DNA of 64,000 bases from Bacteroidales bacterium (GCA_023667095.1 JAMPAT010000016.1:1-64000); one strand, 5' to 3'. Positions 37,849-46,555 are shown, numbered from the stretch's first letter. Translations and numbers: made by a program. Notes: a model not told the origin generated them from the sequence alone.

Positions 37849-38154
37849 ATGAGCCAGAAAATAAGAATAAAACTCAAATCATTCGATCACATGCTGGTTG
37901 ACAAGTCAGCAAAGAAGATCGTTGATACAGTGACTCCTACCGGTGCTCGCGTGAATGGTCCTATTCCGCTTCCTACTGACAAGAAGATTTTCACTGTAAA
38001 CCGCTCAACTTTCGTCAACAAGAAGTCCCGTGAGCAGTTCGAACTCAATTCTTACTGCCGTCTCCTTGACATCTACGAGTCTACTCAGAAGACTGTCGAT
38101 GCCCTCATGAAGATGGAGCTTCCTTCAGGTGTTGAAGTTGAAATCAAAGTCTGA
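37849..38154 (+). CDS. rpsJ: 30S ribosomal protein S10
   Basis: A 101-residue S10 protein (NusE), starting [16 protein letters not shown] and carrying [17 protein letters not shown] and [16 protein letters not shown]. It ends the cluster here; the usual next gene rplC is absent, replaced by a tRNA with its own promoter. Confidence 0.98.
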   Translation: MSQKIRIKLKSFDHMLVDKSAKKIVDTVTPTGARVNGPIPLPTDKKIFTVNRSTFVNKKSREQFELNSYCRLLDIYESTQKTVDALMKMELPSGVEVEIKV

Positions 38155-38198
38155 TCGCATTTTTTTGCATGATGACGCCCTTAGATATCATCTAATGT

Positions 38199-38229
38199 TT
38201 TGTCATTAGCAAAAAAGTTACTATATTTG
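38199..38229 (+). promoter_or_regulatory. tRNA promoter
   Basis: TTTG (38199-38202), 19 nt, TATATTTG (38222-38229). This is an exact match to the Bacteroidota vegetative promoter, about 55 nt before the mature tRNA. Confidence 0.85.
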
Positions 38230-38273
38230 CAGAGTTGTCAATAGCGACACACTGCCAGAGGCAACTCTGCAAA
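38226..38273. repeat. 12-bp inverted repeat across the tRNA promoter and leader
   Basis: TTTGCAGAGTTG (38226-38237) and CAACTCTGCAAA (38262-38273) are exact inverse complements separated by 24 nt. The left arm includes the last four bases of the minus-7 element, and the right arm ends 9 nt before the tRNA. It could be an operator or a precursor-tRNA leader fold. Confidence 0.8.
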
Positions 38274-38282
38274 TTAAAGTTT

Positions 38283-38357
38283 GGTCCTATAGCTCAGTTG
38301 GTTAGTAGCACCTGACTCATAATCAGGGGGTCACAGGTTCAAGCCCTGTTGGGACCA
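38283..38357 (+). tRNA. tRNA with CAT anticodon, probably tRNA-Ile2 (lysidine type)
   Basis: A 75-nt cloverleaf: acceptor GGTCCTA/TGGGACC plus discriminator A, D-arm beginning GCTCAGTTGG, anticodon stem CCTGA/TCAGG with loop CTCATAA (anticodon CAT), T-arm ACAGG-TTCAAGC-CCTGT. The GACTCATAATC anticodon arm and acceptor resemble the isoleucine tRNA whose C34 is converted to lysidine by TilS, rather than an initiator or elongator Met tRNA. CCA is not encoded. The D-stem has an extra T (GTAGC instead of GAGC), giving a C-U mismatch or a bulge. Confidence 0.9.
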
Positions 38358-38365
38358 CGAACAAT

Positions 38366-38390
38366 GCTCATCCGTCGGATGGGCTTTTTT
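38366..38390 (+). terminator. rho-independent terminator after the tRNA
   Basis: GCTCATCC (38366-38373) and GGATGGGC (38377-38384) form an 8-bp stem with one wobble and a 3-nt loop, followed by six T. Confidence 0.9.
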
Positions 38391-38508
38391 CGTGTATAAC
38401 TCTATACTCTATTACATAGCTCCTTATGTATGTAATTTTGTCTCAATAGCAAGTCCATGTATTAAAAATGGTGAAATGAATTTTAATGCCTGTTATTAAT
38501 AAATTTTC

Positions 38509-38516
38509 TATATTTG
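38509..38516 (+). promoter_or_regulatory. minus-7 element of the toxin-antitoxin pair
   Basis: TATATTTG matches the minus-7 consensus exactly, 27 nt before the antitoxin ATG. No minus-33 element is recognised at the standard spacing. Confidence 0.5.
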
Positions 38517-38543
38517 CAAAGATGTGATAAAAATGATTATGAT

Positions 38544-38729
38544 ATGGCAACTTATACGATAACGATAAACGAAAGGACAAAGGCAGGCAGAGGACTTGTT
38601 AACTATCTTCGGTCACTCGGGGTTATTGAAGAACCGAATGCTACGACTTTAAAGGCCATGGAAGATGTGGAAAATGGTAATGTTACAGTTTATAAGACCT
38701 TTGAAGAATACCTCGAATCTGTCAAATAA
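38544..38729 (+). CDS. RelB/DinJ-like type II antitoxin
   Basis: A 61-residue protein beginning MATYTITINERTKAG with a predicted ribbon (TITIN) and a C-terminal acidic toxin-binding tail (TVYKTFEEYLESVK). It resembles the small antitoxins paired with YafQ-type toxins in Bacteroidota. Its TAA stop overlaps the toxin ATG by one base (TAATG), a sign of translational coupling. The antitoxin frame is intact although the toxin is not. Confidence 0.75.
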   Translation: MATYTITINERTKAGRGLVNYLRSLGVIEEPNATTLKAMEDVENGNVTVYKTFEEYLESVK

Positions 38730-39006
38730 TGAGAGCTATTTCTGTAACTGGCCAATATCGGAAAGACCTTGAAAAGGCTAAAAGAGACATCTTCCGATGG
38801 ATGAACTTAATACTGTCATTTTCCAGTTGGCCAGTGACATACCCTTGCCAAAGGAAAAGAAAGACCATCCACTTAAAGGCAAGTATATTGGCTATCGGGA
38901 ATGCCATATTAAGCCTGATTGGCTTCTTATATATAAGAAGATAGATGACAAAGAACTTCAAGTGCTGTCTTTAACTCGTACAGGAACACATTCGGATCTC
39001 TTTTAG
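38729..39006 (+). pseudogene. YafQ/RelE-family mRNA interferase, frameshifted
   Basis: The first frame reads MRAISVTGQYRKDLEKAKR, the usual YafQ N-terminus. After about codon 19 the homology moves to the minus-1 frame, which reads HLPMDELNTVIFQLASDIPL and continues through HPLKGKYIGYRECHIKPDW and LTRTGTHSDLF to 39006. The junction lies near AAAAGAGACATCTTCC at about 38779-38794; a single missing base explains it. All residues expected for the ribonuclease site (His of DHPL, His of ECHIKPDW, and the terminal THSDLF) survive in the second frame. No canonical slippery heptamer is present, so a mutation or a sequencing error is more likely than programmed frameshifting. Confidence 0.8.
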
Positions 39007-39056
39007 AAAGACTTCCATATTATCAGCTTGGCAGTCCTGTTTTTCTTCACTTGCCA

Positions 39057-39087
39057 TTTGATAAATGGAGAAATATAAGTACATTTA
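39057..39087 (+). promoter_or_regulatory. HTCS promoter
   Basis: TTTG (39057-39060), 19 nt, TACATTTA (39080-39087), one base off the consensus. It lies 19 nt before the HTCS start codon, so the leader is very short. Confidence 0.65.
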
Positions 39088-39106
39088 TAGGTACTAATTT
39101 TATACA

Positions 39107-40405
39107 ATGATGAAACTATTCCGTATTGTTGTCCACATATCTGCACTTGTGTTTTTCCTGACACTTCCTGTCATCCCATCAATCTCTCAGAATTACAGGT
39201 TTACATCTCTCAATGCTTCCAGCTATGGCTTGTCCAACAATAGTGTCAAGTGCATGCTGAAAGATAGCCGTGGAGTTGTCTGGGTCGGGACACATAAAGG
39301 CCTTAACCGCTATAACATGAACGGTTTCAAATCCTATGACAGGCACGACATAGGAAGTATGTCGGATTTTATAAACTGTCTTGTGGAAGATATCCATGGC
39401 AATATACTCATCGGGACAGACGACGGCATAGTCATATACGACTATATGATGGACTGTTTTACAAGACCGGATAATTACGGAATCCTGTCTGACAGAGTCT
39501 ATACATTCTGTCCTGACCCTGCAGGAAGAATATGGATAGGGGCGCGTACTTCAGGACTGTTTTGCTATGAGCCAGATGCCCGCGTACTGACCAGGCTGGA
39601 TGTCGGGACATCTTCTGGAGCAGTTGCCAAGGATATCTATAGAATAGCGTCAGACCGTGCTGGTGGATTATACCTTGCAATGTACTGTGATGACTTGTAC
39701 CGTATGAATCCTGGGGCAGATTCTCCGGTGCTGTCTCCTGTCTGTCCGGATGGCTATTTTGAAAAGGATGATATAGAAGGGATTGTTGCCGGAGGCACCG
39801 TTTCTGAGGAACTCTATGTGGCAAGCAAGGAGCATGGACTGTGCAGGGTCGGTACTGAAGATGGTAAGGCTGCTGTCCTGTGCTCGGCAGATGTGGCAGC
39901 CAGGCCCACTGGACTGACTCTTGACGGAAGGTATCTGTGGATGATGACAACATCCGGTCTGATCAGGTATGACATAAATGAGAAATCACATTCTATCCTT
40001 AAATACAGCCAGGAAGACAGGTTTTCCCTTTCCGAGAACCATGTTACTGTCCTTTTGCCTGTAGACAAGGAAAGCATCTGGGTCGGTACGGCCCACAGCG
40101 GAGTCAATTATCATAGTGTCGCTCAGGATGTCTTCAAGAAATATTACAGGACAGATGACGGAATGTCGCTTGAAGGCTGCCGTATAAGTGATGCTGTGCA
40201 AGGAGAGGATGGCGTTGTGTGGATTGCGACAGGCAGTGCCGGAGTTCTTGAATTTGACGTGAAAAATGGAAACCTCAAGAGGTATAAGGTTTCTGACCTG
40301 ATACCTGATGACGTAAATGCGTTGTGTATCGCAGGCAACTGCCTTTGGGTCGGATATAATAACGGTATATGCAGGATTGATATCCGTGGGGGGGGGGATA
40401 GCTAA
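39107..40405 (+). CDS. hybrid two-component regulator (HTCS), N-terminal part, cut off at a G10 tract
   Basis: The first 432 residues of an HTCS. They comprise a signal peptide (about 1-28, ending SIS) and the first blades of the periplasmic sensor propeller, with Reg_prop repeats such as SRGVVWVGTHKGLNRYN, PAGRIWIGARTSGLF and EDGVVWIATGSAGVLEFD. The frame ends a few codons after ten G at 40388-40397 (reading RGGGDS and stop). With nine G it would continue as RGGGIAKHYSHF into the next frame and give one protein of about 1323 residues to 43079, the normal size for an HTCS. HTCS proteins sense oligosaccharides in the periplasm and activate the neighbouring Sus operon, here the one starting at 43186. 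Confidence 0.9.
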   Translation: MMKLFRIVVHISALVFFLTLPVIPSISQNYRFTSLNASSYGLSNNSVKCMLKDSRGVVWVGTHKGLNRYNMNGFKSYDRHDIGSMSDFINCLVEDIHGNILIGTDDGIVIYDYMMDCFTRPDNYGILSDRVYTFCPDPAGRIWIGARTSGLFCYEPDARVLTRLDVGTSSGAVAKDIYRIASDRAGGLYLAMYCDDLYRMNPGADSPVLSPVCPDGYFEKDDIEGIVAGGTVSEELYVASKEHGLCRVGTEDGKAAVLCSADVAARPTGLTLDGRYLWMMTTSGLIRYDINEKSHSILKYSQEDRFSLSENHVTVLLPVDKESIWVGTAHSGVNYHSVAQDVFKKYYRTDDGMSLEGCRISDAVQGEDGVVWIATGSAGVLEFDVKNGNLKRYKVSDLIPDDVNALCIAGNCLWVGYNNGICRIDIRGGGDS

Positions 40406-43079
40406 ACACTATTCTCATTTTATGGAGGTCAACTCGTATGTTGACAACAGGGTTCTCGATCTGTTTGTCGCTTCGGACGGGACATTATATGCCGGAACAT
40501 CCATCGGGGCGATGCGCTATGATGTTGATTCTGATTCTTTTGTCAAGATATCATGTTTTGGGGACAGGGCCATCGAGCAGCTGGCAGAAGATGGATACGG
40601 AACAATATGGGCAGCTACCTATAGTTCAGGAATACTGGCGTATGACTGTAAAAAGGACGACATAATAGGGCACTGGTGCGTCAAGGGAGGTACAGGCAGG
40701 GTACCTGAGATGGTCTCCTATATTACGCTTGACTATATGGGGCACGTCTTTGGAGCCGGTTTCAGTGCCGGTTTCTACCGGTATGACAGCCTGCGTGGAG
40801 ATTTTGACATATTTGACATGTCGGTATTGCCTGGATTGCCTTCGGACAGATATTTTGCTGCATGCCCTGACGCAGCCGGTAACCTTTGGCTTTCTTCCGA
40901 CAAAGGACTTGTGCGCTATAATGGTGAAAATTCAACTGTCAAGAACTTTACCCTCCATTCCGGCCTGCTTGACTATGAATTCGGCAAGGCCGCATTGCGT
41001 CTCAAGGACGGAAATCTTCTTTTTGGCTCGGCTGATGGATTCATCGTGTTTAATCCCAATGATTTGTCACGGCTCGATAACATGGCAGGAGATGTCATCA
41101 TACATGATTTTAATGTCGGAGGTGAGTCTGTCTCACCTGGGAAAGGAGGTATAATTGAAAAAAACATCAATGTAGCTGATCTTATAAGGCTTAAGGCTAC
41201 ATCCAATTCTTTTGGATTCAGGTTTTCAATGCCTGTGACAGAAATAGTAAGGTCTGTCAATATCTATTGTCTTCTTGACGGTTATGACAGCGGTTGGCGC
41301 AATGTCTCAGCAGAGTCGGAAATCCAATATTATAATGTTCCTCCCGGGAAATATATTCTTCGTGTATGCACGATGAATTCAGCTGGAGAGATGCTTCCGG
41401 CACACCATGCAGTAGATATAGAGATTCTCCCGTCTTTCAGGCAGTCATGGCAGGGGATTTTTCTTATAATGCTGATTGTCCTGGCCTTTGCCTGCGTGAC
41501 TTTTGCCATAATCTATTATATGCAGGAGAGGAAGCACAGGATCAGGCAGGAGAAAATTGAAAAGGAAAAGGAAATCAGGAACCTGCATGAGAAGATGACA
41601 TTCTTTTCCAATATAGTCCATGAGATAAAGACTCCTGTTACCCTGATAAAGATCCCTCTGCAGAACCTTATGGAAAATCAGAATAGTCCGGAGGTGAATG
41701 AGGAACTTTCTGTCATCTACAACAGTACTGACTATCTTGACAAGCTTGTCAAGGAACTGCTTGACTTCATCAGGGCGGAAAAACATGGCTATGTGCTTGA
41801 CTATACAGAATTTGACATGGTGGAGCGAATCAATTTTGCCTGTTTCAACTTCTCTGAGCTGGCTCGAAGCCGGAATATCGCCGTAAAGTTTAATTCCGGA
41901 AAGGACCGCTTCAATATCCGTGCTGACGAAAAGGCTGTTGACAAGATTATAAACAATCTGCTGCACAATGCTGTCAAATATGCCGGTTCCTATATAAATA
42001 TAGATTTGTCGGTGGCCGGAGAAAATGTTGTCGTTAAAATATCAAATGACGGAGAACTTATTCCGGAGTCCATGCGTGAGGAGATATTCAAGCCTTTTAT
42101 CCGGCTTGGCAAGGACAATTCGCCCTATTCACAGAGTTTCGGTATCGGACTTGCCTTTGCGAGCACCCTTGCTACCCTGCATCGTGGCAGCCTTGCCATC
42201 GAGGATTCGGAAACAACCACTTTTGTGCTGACGATACCTTTGACGGATGAGTATGTCGCTGGAGTGGAGAAAAGTCATGATGAGGCAGGACAAGTCCGGA
42301 TTATGCCGGACAGGTCCACAATTCTTCTTGTTGAAGACAATTATGAGCTGCAGACATATCTGGGACGTAAGCTCAAGGCGGAATACAATGTGATTGTCTC
42401 TTCTTCCGGAGAAGAGGCCCTGACATTGATGAAAAAGTACAGTATAGACCTTCTTATTACTGACATTGGTCTGCAGGGAATGAGCGGAGTTGAACTTTGC
42501 CATAGGATAAGTTCCGATTCGGAGACCTCCTATGTCCCGGTCATAGTGCTTTCTGCCATAACTTCGGTGGACACCAAGATACAATGTATGGAAAGCGGTG
42601 TCTCCATGTATATAGAAAAGCCGTTCACACTTGAATATCTAATGGCTTGCATCAGGGGAGAGCTAAACAAGAGAAAACAGATGAAGACCATGTTGATGGA
42701 CAATCCGGTAATGAACCTGAAGGCGTTCAATCTTGTGGACAGGGATGAAGATTTCCTCAAGAAACTGGAAGAGGTGATGGCTGCCAATATCTCAAATGCG
42801 GATTTCGGCGTTCCGGAACTGGAAAAGGCATTGTTCATGAGCCGAAGCTCATTGACACGCAAAATCCATGGCCTTCTTGACCAGACACCTGTTGAATATA
42901 TAAGACACCGGAGACTGGCTGTGGCTGCAAAGATGCTCCGTGACTCTAACTGCAGGAAGAGCGAAGTATGCTATGCCGTAGGCTTCCGGTCCCCGTCCTA
43001 TTTCTCAAAGTGCTTTAGGGAAGTATATGGAAAGAATCCTGCAGAATATGCCAAAGAACAGGCTGCAGGGCAGGTTTAG
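40317..43079 (+). CDS. hybrid two-component regulator (HTCS), C-terminal part
   Basis: The homologous part begins at 40398, directly after the G10 tract; an ATG at 40422 is a possible internal start, and the frame is open from 40317. The order is: remaining propeller blades, Y_Y_Y domain (DGYDSGWRNVSAESEIQYYN), membrane helix (IFLIMLIVLAFACVTFAIIY), HisKA with VHEIKTPVTLIK (phospho-His), HATPase (INNLLHNAVKYAG and FGIGLAFAS), receiver domain (ILLVEDNYE, phospho-Asp in LLITDIGL, Lys in YIEKPF) and a C-terminal AraC-type HTH (RSSLTRKIHGLL, then VCYAVGFRSPSYFSKCFREV). All catalytic residues are present, so the gene should work if the frame is restored. It would activate the operon beginning 107 nt downstream. 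Confidence 0.92.
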   Translation: MRCVSQATAFGSDIITVYAGLISVGGGIAKHYSHFMEVNSYVDNRVLDLFVASDGTLYAGTSIGAMRYDVDSDSFVKISCFGDRAIEQLAEDGYGTIWAATYSSGILAYDCKKDDIIGHWCVKGGTGRVPEMVSYITLDYMGHVFGAGFSAGFYRYDSLRGDFDIFDMSVLPGLPSDRYFAACPDAAGNLWLSSDKGLVRYNGENSTVKNFTLHSGLLDYEFGKAALRLKDGNLLFGSADGFIVFNPNDLSRLDNMAGDVIIHDFNVGGESVSPGKGGIIEKNINVADLIRLKATSNSFGFRFSMPVTEIVRSVNIYCLLDGYDSGWRNVSAESEIQYYNVPPGKYILRVCTMNSAGEMLPAHHAVDIEILPSFRQSWQGIFLIMLIVLAFACVTFAIIYYMQERKHRIRQEKIEKEKEIRNLHEKMTFFSNIVHEIKTPVTLIKIPLQNLMENQNSPEVNEELSVIYNSTDYLDKLVKELLDFIRAEKHGYVLDYTEFDMVERINFACFNFSELARSRNIAVKFNSGKDRFNIRADEKAVDKIINNLLHNAVKYAGSYINIDLSVAGENVVVKISNDGELIPESMREEIFKPFIRLGKDNSPYSQSFGIGLAFASTLATLHRGSLAIEDSETTTFVLTIPLTDEYVAGVEKSHDEAGQVRIMPDRSTILLVEDNYELQTYLGRKLKAEYNVIVSSSGEEALTLMKKYSIDLLITDIGLQGMSGVELCHRISSDSETSYVPVIVLSAITSVDTKIQCMESGVSMYIEKPFTLEYLMACIRGELNKRKQMKTMLMDNPVMNLKAFNLVDRDEDFLKKLEEVMAANISNADFGVPELEKALFMSRSSLTRKIHGLLDQTPVEYIRHRRLAVAAKMLRDSNCRKSEVCYAVGFRSPSYFSKCFREVYGKNPAEYAKEQAAGQV
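40388..40397 (+). repeat. G10 homopolymer breaking the HTCS frame
   Basis: Ten consecutive G lie between CCGT and ATAGCT. Nine G restore one reading frame through the whole gene. The tract falls at a turn between propeller blades (Gly-Gly-Gly), where glycine is tolerated. It is either a phase-variation switch in the OFF state or a homopolymer sequencing error. Confidence 0.9.
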
Positions 43080-43152
43080 CAAAAAATCGTCAAAAAATAT
43101 CACACTTTAATCTTGTTGCCGGGGGCTGTGATGAGATGTTTTTCCAATAATA

Positions 43153-43160
43153 TACATTTG
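43153..43160 (+). promoter_or_regulatory. minus-7 element of the locus F operon
   Basis: TACATTTG is an exact minus-7 match 26 nt before the DUF5107 gene. The minus-33 position carries GATG rather than TTTG, which fits an activator-dependent promoter, presumably the HTCS. Confidence 0.5.
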
Positions 43161-43185
43161 CGGTTATTGTTAGATACTAAGACAG

Positions 43186-46100
43186 ATGATAACCAGAACA
43201 AAAACTCTTTTTTCGGCCATCGGTGTTCTATTGGCGGCCGGATTGTCTGCCCAGAACGGGCCTGTTAAAATGTGGCAGGGAGAAGAAATCCTCCCGACAT
43301 ATAGGGTAAATGCTCCTGAAAAAGCACCTTTGTTTGAGCGGGATTTCGCTTATCAGCGTGCAAAACGTGGAGTCTATCCGTATGCTATGAATGATAATCC
43401 AGCAAATGTAAAGGTTGATTCGGCCCACCGCGCCATTTATCTTGAGAATGACTACCTGAAGGTCTGTGTGCTTCCGGACATAGGAGGCCGTCTGTTCTAT
43501 GCCACAGACAAGACCAACGGGTATGAGATATTCTATCGTCAGCATGTCATCAAGCCGGCAAATGTCGGAATGCTCGGGGCATGGATCAGCGGTGGTGTAG
43601 AATGGAATGTATTCCATCATCACCGTGCGACAAGCCAGTATCCTATAGACTGGAAGATGGTGGACAACCAGGACGGAAGCAAGACCGTCTGGGTAGGGGA
43701 GGTTGAGAACCGCCACCGCATGAGCTGGGCCATAGGGCTTACCCTGTACCCGGACAAATCATATATAGAAGTTACGGGAAGGTTTTTCAACACTTCACAG
43801 GACAGGAATTCAATGCTTCACTGGAATAATGTAGCCACGCACGCCAACGAGGATTATCAGATAGTCTTCCCGGAAAATACTGCGTATGGTACATTCCATC
43901 ACAAGAACAGTTTCTTGCGCTGGCCTGTTCCAGATGCTGGATATTGTGGCAATCCGGACTATGCAGGGAAAGATATAAGCTATTGGAAGAATCTTCCTGC
44001 GCTTACAGGAGGCTCCGTTTTTGTGTATGACCTTCAGGATGATTTTGTCGGTGGGTATGACTATGGCAAAGGAGCAGGGACTATGCTTGTGGGCAATCAC
44101 CATATCAATAAAGGCGGCAAGTTCTGGACATGGGGACACATGAACTACGGACATGCCTGGGATTGTGTAACGTTGACTGATGACGATGGCCCGTATGTGG
44201 AGCTGATGACCGGGGCGTATTCAGATAACCAGCCTGACTATTGCTGGATAAATCCGCACGAAACCAAGGAATTTACAGCATGGTGGTATGGCATCCGTGA
44301 TCTTGACCATGTAAACCGGGGAAACAAGGAGGCTACTGTCAATATGGATATTGACCCTTCCGGCAAGGTTCATGTCGCTGCAAACGTGACAAGTGTACGC
44401 AGGAACGCCGTTGTAAAGGTGACTGGCCAGAATGGCAAGACCCTGTACACCAGGACTGTGACCATATCTCCGGACAGGCCTTTCGCAGATGATTTCGTGG
44501 CTGATGCAGATGAGGTTGCTTCTCCGGAAAAGGTGAATATGACCCTTTATGCGGCTGACGGTGAGGAACTGATCAGTTATCATCCATACGTGATAGACAG
44601 GACGGAGCCTATGCCGGAGCCAGTTGTCCCTGTCAATCCTGATCCAAAGGGCATAGACAATATCGAGGAACTGTATTATATCGGAATGAGGAATCTTCAG
44701 TTCCACCAGGCACATGTGGACCCGTACGAGTATTTCAGGGAGGTACTCCGCAGAGACCCGAAAGATGTGAGGTGCAATACCCAGATGGGTATAATGTACC
44801 GTCAGGCAGGTGACTATGAGTCTGCCAAGAAACATCTGCGCACTGCAATCAGGCGTCAGACTGCAAGCTATACAAGGCCGGAAGACGGTGAAAGCATGTA
44901 CAACCTTGGCCTTGTCCTTAAAGACGAGGGATTGTATGATGCTGCTACAGATACTCTCTACAGGGCAGCCTGGGACTATGAATATGCTTCTGCAGCCTAT
45001 TATCAGCTTGCCCAGATTTCATCTGTCCTTGGGATGCCGGTACAGGCTATGAAAGAAGTGGATATGTCCATTGCATATAATGGAATGAATATAGATGCCA
45101 AGAACCTCAAGACCACTCTTCTCCGCAAGGCCGGCAGGACAGCAGAGGCGAAAAGCCTTGCCACCGAGGTCTCTGGATTTGACCCGCTAAATTATTACGC
45201 TGCGCGTGAGAGGGTTCTTCTTGGTGCTGCTGGAGAGGCTGAACTTGCAAATCTGCTTAGGGGAGTAGGAGAATCGTATGTCGAGCTTGCGCTTTACTAT
45301 ATGAACAACGGCTTTGCTGATGATGCACGGGATGTCCTGCTTGCTTTTGAAAAGACAGCTTCATATCCGACAGCGGAATACTATCTCGGCTATCTTGCGC
45401 ACAGGGCAGGAGACAGGACTCTTGCAGCACAGTGGTTCTCCAAGGCAGAGCAAGGCCTTACGGATTATGTATATCCGTTCCGCCAGGAGACTGTAAAGGT
45501 TTATGAAACAGCCCTTGAATATATGCCTGGCAGTGCTGTGACATGGTATTATTTAGGTAATCTGCAATACCATAGACAACAGCAGAAGGCCTTTGAGGCA
45601 TGGATGAAAGCGGTTGAAATCGCTCCTGACTTCGCTATGGCATTGCGCAATCTCGGCTGGTATTGGCGTTTCAAGGATGAAGGCAAGGAATGCAAGGACA
45701 GGGCTGACTATGACAAGGCCATAGACTTTTACCGTCGTGCCATAGCTTCGGACAAGGAAAACAATGCACTGTTTCTGACAGAGTGTGATGAAATCATGGA
45801 GTATATAAATGCACCTCTGCGCGAACGCTATGGGCTGTTTGACAGCAAGGCTGATCTATATGACAGACGATATGATTCAGAAATCCGCGCAATCCGCCAG
45901 ATGATGCTTGCCGGTGAGTATGAGAGTGTCATGGAACCGCTTCTTACCCATTATTATCCGAGGAGGGAGCATGTTGAAGACCTTCATGACATCTATGTGG
46001 ATGCCTGTCTGCTCTGCGGCCTGAAGCAATGGAAAAACGGATATGCCGACAAGGCTCTTGAGTATATGTTGATGATGGATGAATATCCTGATAACCATGG

Positions 46101-46548
46101 ATATGCACATCTTGAATATTATGCCCGTGACGCACAGGTGTGGTATAACATCGGCCTGGCATACGAAAAAAACGGGAATATGGACAAGGCCATGGAGTAT
46201 TACCGCAAGGCTGCTGATGTTGAAATCCGTCCTGCAGATGCAAGGTTCAATTACGAGAAAGGTCTTGCCATGAGAAAAATCAATCCTAAGGCCGATGTAA
46301 GAAAGCTCTATAAAGAGACCGTCCAGGCAGGAAAGGGCCAGATTACTGACTATTTCAACACGTTCTTTGAAAGCTTTGACCGAGGACCGTTCGAGCAGGA
46401 TATCAACACTACCGCCTACCTTACCCAGGCCATGGGATACAAGGCACTCGGGCGTGAACGTAAAGCTAAGAGATTCTTCCGCAAGGCTCTCAATGAACGC
46501 AACGACAACCTTTGGGCGAACTGGTATATGGGAAACATTGAAGATTAA
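43186..46548 (+). CDS. DUF5107 and tetratricopeptide-repeat protein
   Basis: An 1120-residue secreted protein. After the signal peptide (to LSAQ, about 23), residues about 35-310 resemble DUF5107, a galactose-mutarotase-like beta-supersandwich: YLKVCVLPDIGGRLFYATDK, GGVEWNVFHHHRA, HWNNVATHANEDYQIVFP and KFWTWGHMNYGHAWDC. Residues about 500-1115 hold TPR units, for example FREVLRRDPKDVRCNTQMG, NIGLAYEKNGNMDKAMEYYRKA and LTQAMGYKALGRERKAKRFF. Related proteins are usually annotated without function and appear next to glycoside hydrolases; the supersandwich fold suggests a carbohydrate-active or carbohydrate-binding role. It is the first gene of the HTCS-controlled operon. Confidence 0.85.
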   Translation: MITRTKTLFSAIGVLLAAGLSAQNGPVKMWQGEEILPTYRVNAPEKAPLFERDFAYQRAKRGVYPYAMNDNPANVKVDSAHRAIYLENDYLKVCVLPDIGGRLFYATDKTNGYEIFYRQHVIKPANVGMLGAWISGGVEWNVFHHHRATSQYPIDWKMVDNQDGSKTVWVGEVENRHRMSWAIGLTLYPDKSYIEVTGRFFNTSQDRNSMLHWNNVATHANEDYQIVFPENTAYGTFHHKNSFLRWPVPDAGYCGNPDYAGKDISYWKNLPALTGGSVFVYDLQDDFVGGYDYGKGAGTMLVGNHHINKGGKFWTWGHMNYGHAWDCVTLTDDDGPYVELMTGAYSDNQPDYCWINPHETKEFTAWWYGIRDLDHVNRGNKEATVNMDIDPSGKVHVAANVTSVRRNAVVKVTGQNGKTLYTRTVTISPDRPFADDFVADADEVASPEKVNMTLYAADGEELISYHPYVIDRTEPMPEPVVPVNPDPKGIDNIEELYYIGMRNLQFHQAHVDPYEYFREVLRRDPKDVRCNTQMGIMYRQAGDYESAKKHLRTAIRRQTASYTRPEDGESMYNLGLVLKDEGLYDAATDTLYRAAWDYEYASAAYYQLAQISSVLGMPVQAMKEVDMSIAYNGMNIDAKNLKTTLLRKAGRTAEAKSLATEVSGFDPLNYYAARERVLLGAAGEAELANLLRGVGESYVELALYYMNNGFADDARDVLLAFEKTASYPTAEYYLGYLAHRAGDRTLAAQWFSKAEQGLTDYVYPFRQETVKVYETALEYMPGSAVTWYYLGNLQYHRQQQKAFEAWMKAVEIAPDFAMALRNLGWYWRFKDEGKECKDRADYDKAIDFYRRAIASDKENNALFLTECDEIMEYINAPLRERYGLFDSKADLYDRRYDSEIRAIRQMMLAGEYESVMEPLLTHYYPRREHVEDLHDIYVDACLLCGLKQWKNGYADKALEYMLMMDEYPDNHGYAHLEYYARDAQVWYNIGLAYEKNGNMDKAMEYYRKAADVEIRPADARFNYEKGLAMRKINPKADVRKLYKETVQAGKGQITDYFNTFFESFDRGPFEQDINTTAYLTQAMGYKALGRERKAKRFFRKALNERNDNLWANWYMGNIED

Positions 46549-46555
46549 TACAGAT

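Noticed and set aside
38729..39006. Programmed minus-1 frameshift in the toxin gene
   Set aside because: No slippery heptamer of the XXXYYYZ type or downstream stimulator is visible at the junction.
39107..43079. Two separate genes, a propeller protein and a histidine kinase
   Set aside because: Both parts together make exactly one standard HTCS, and the break falls in a G10 run, so one interrupted gene is the better reading.
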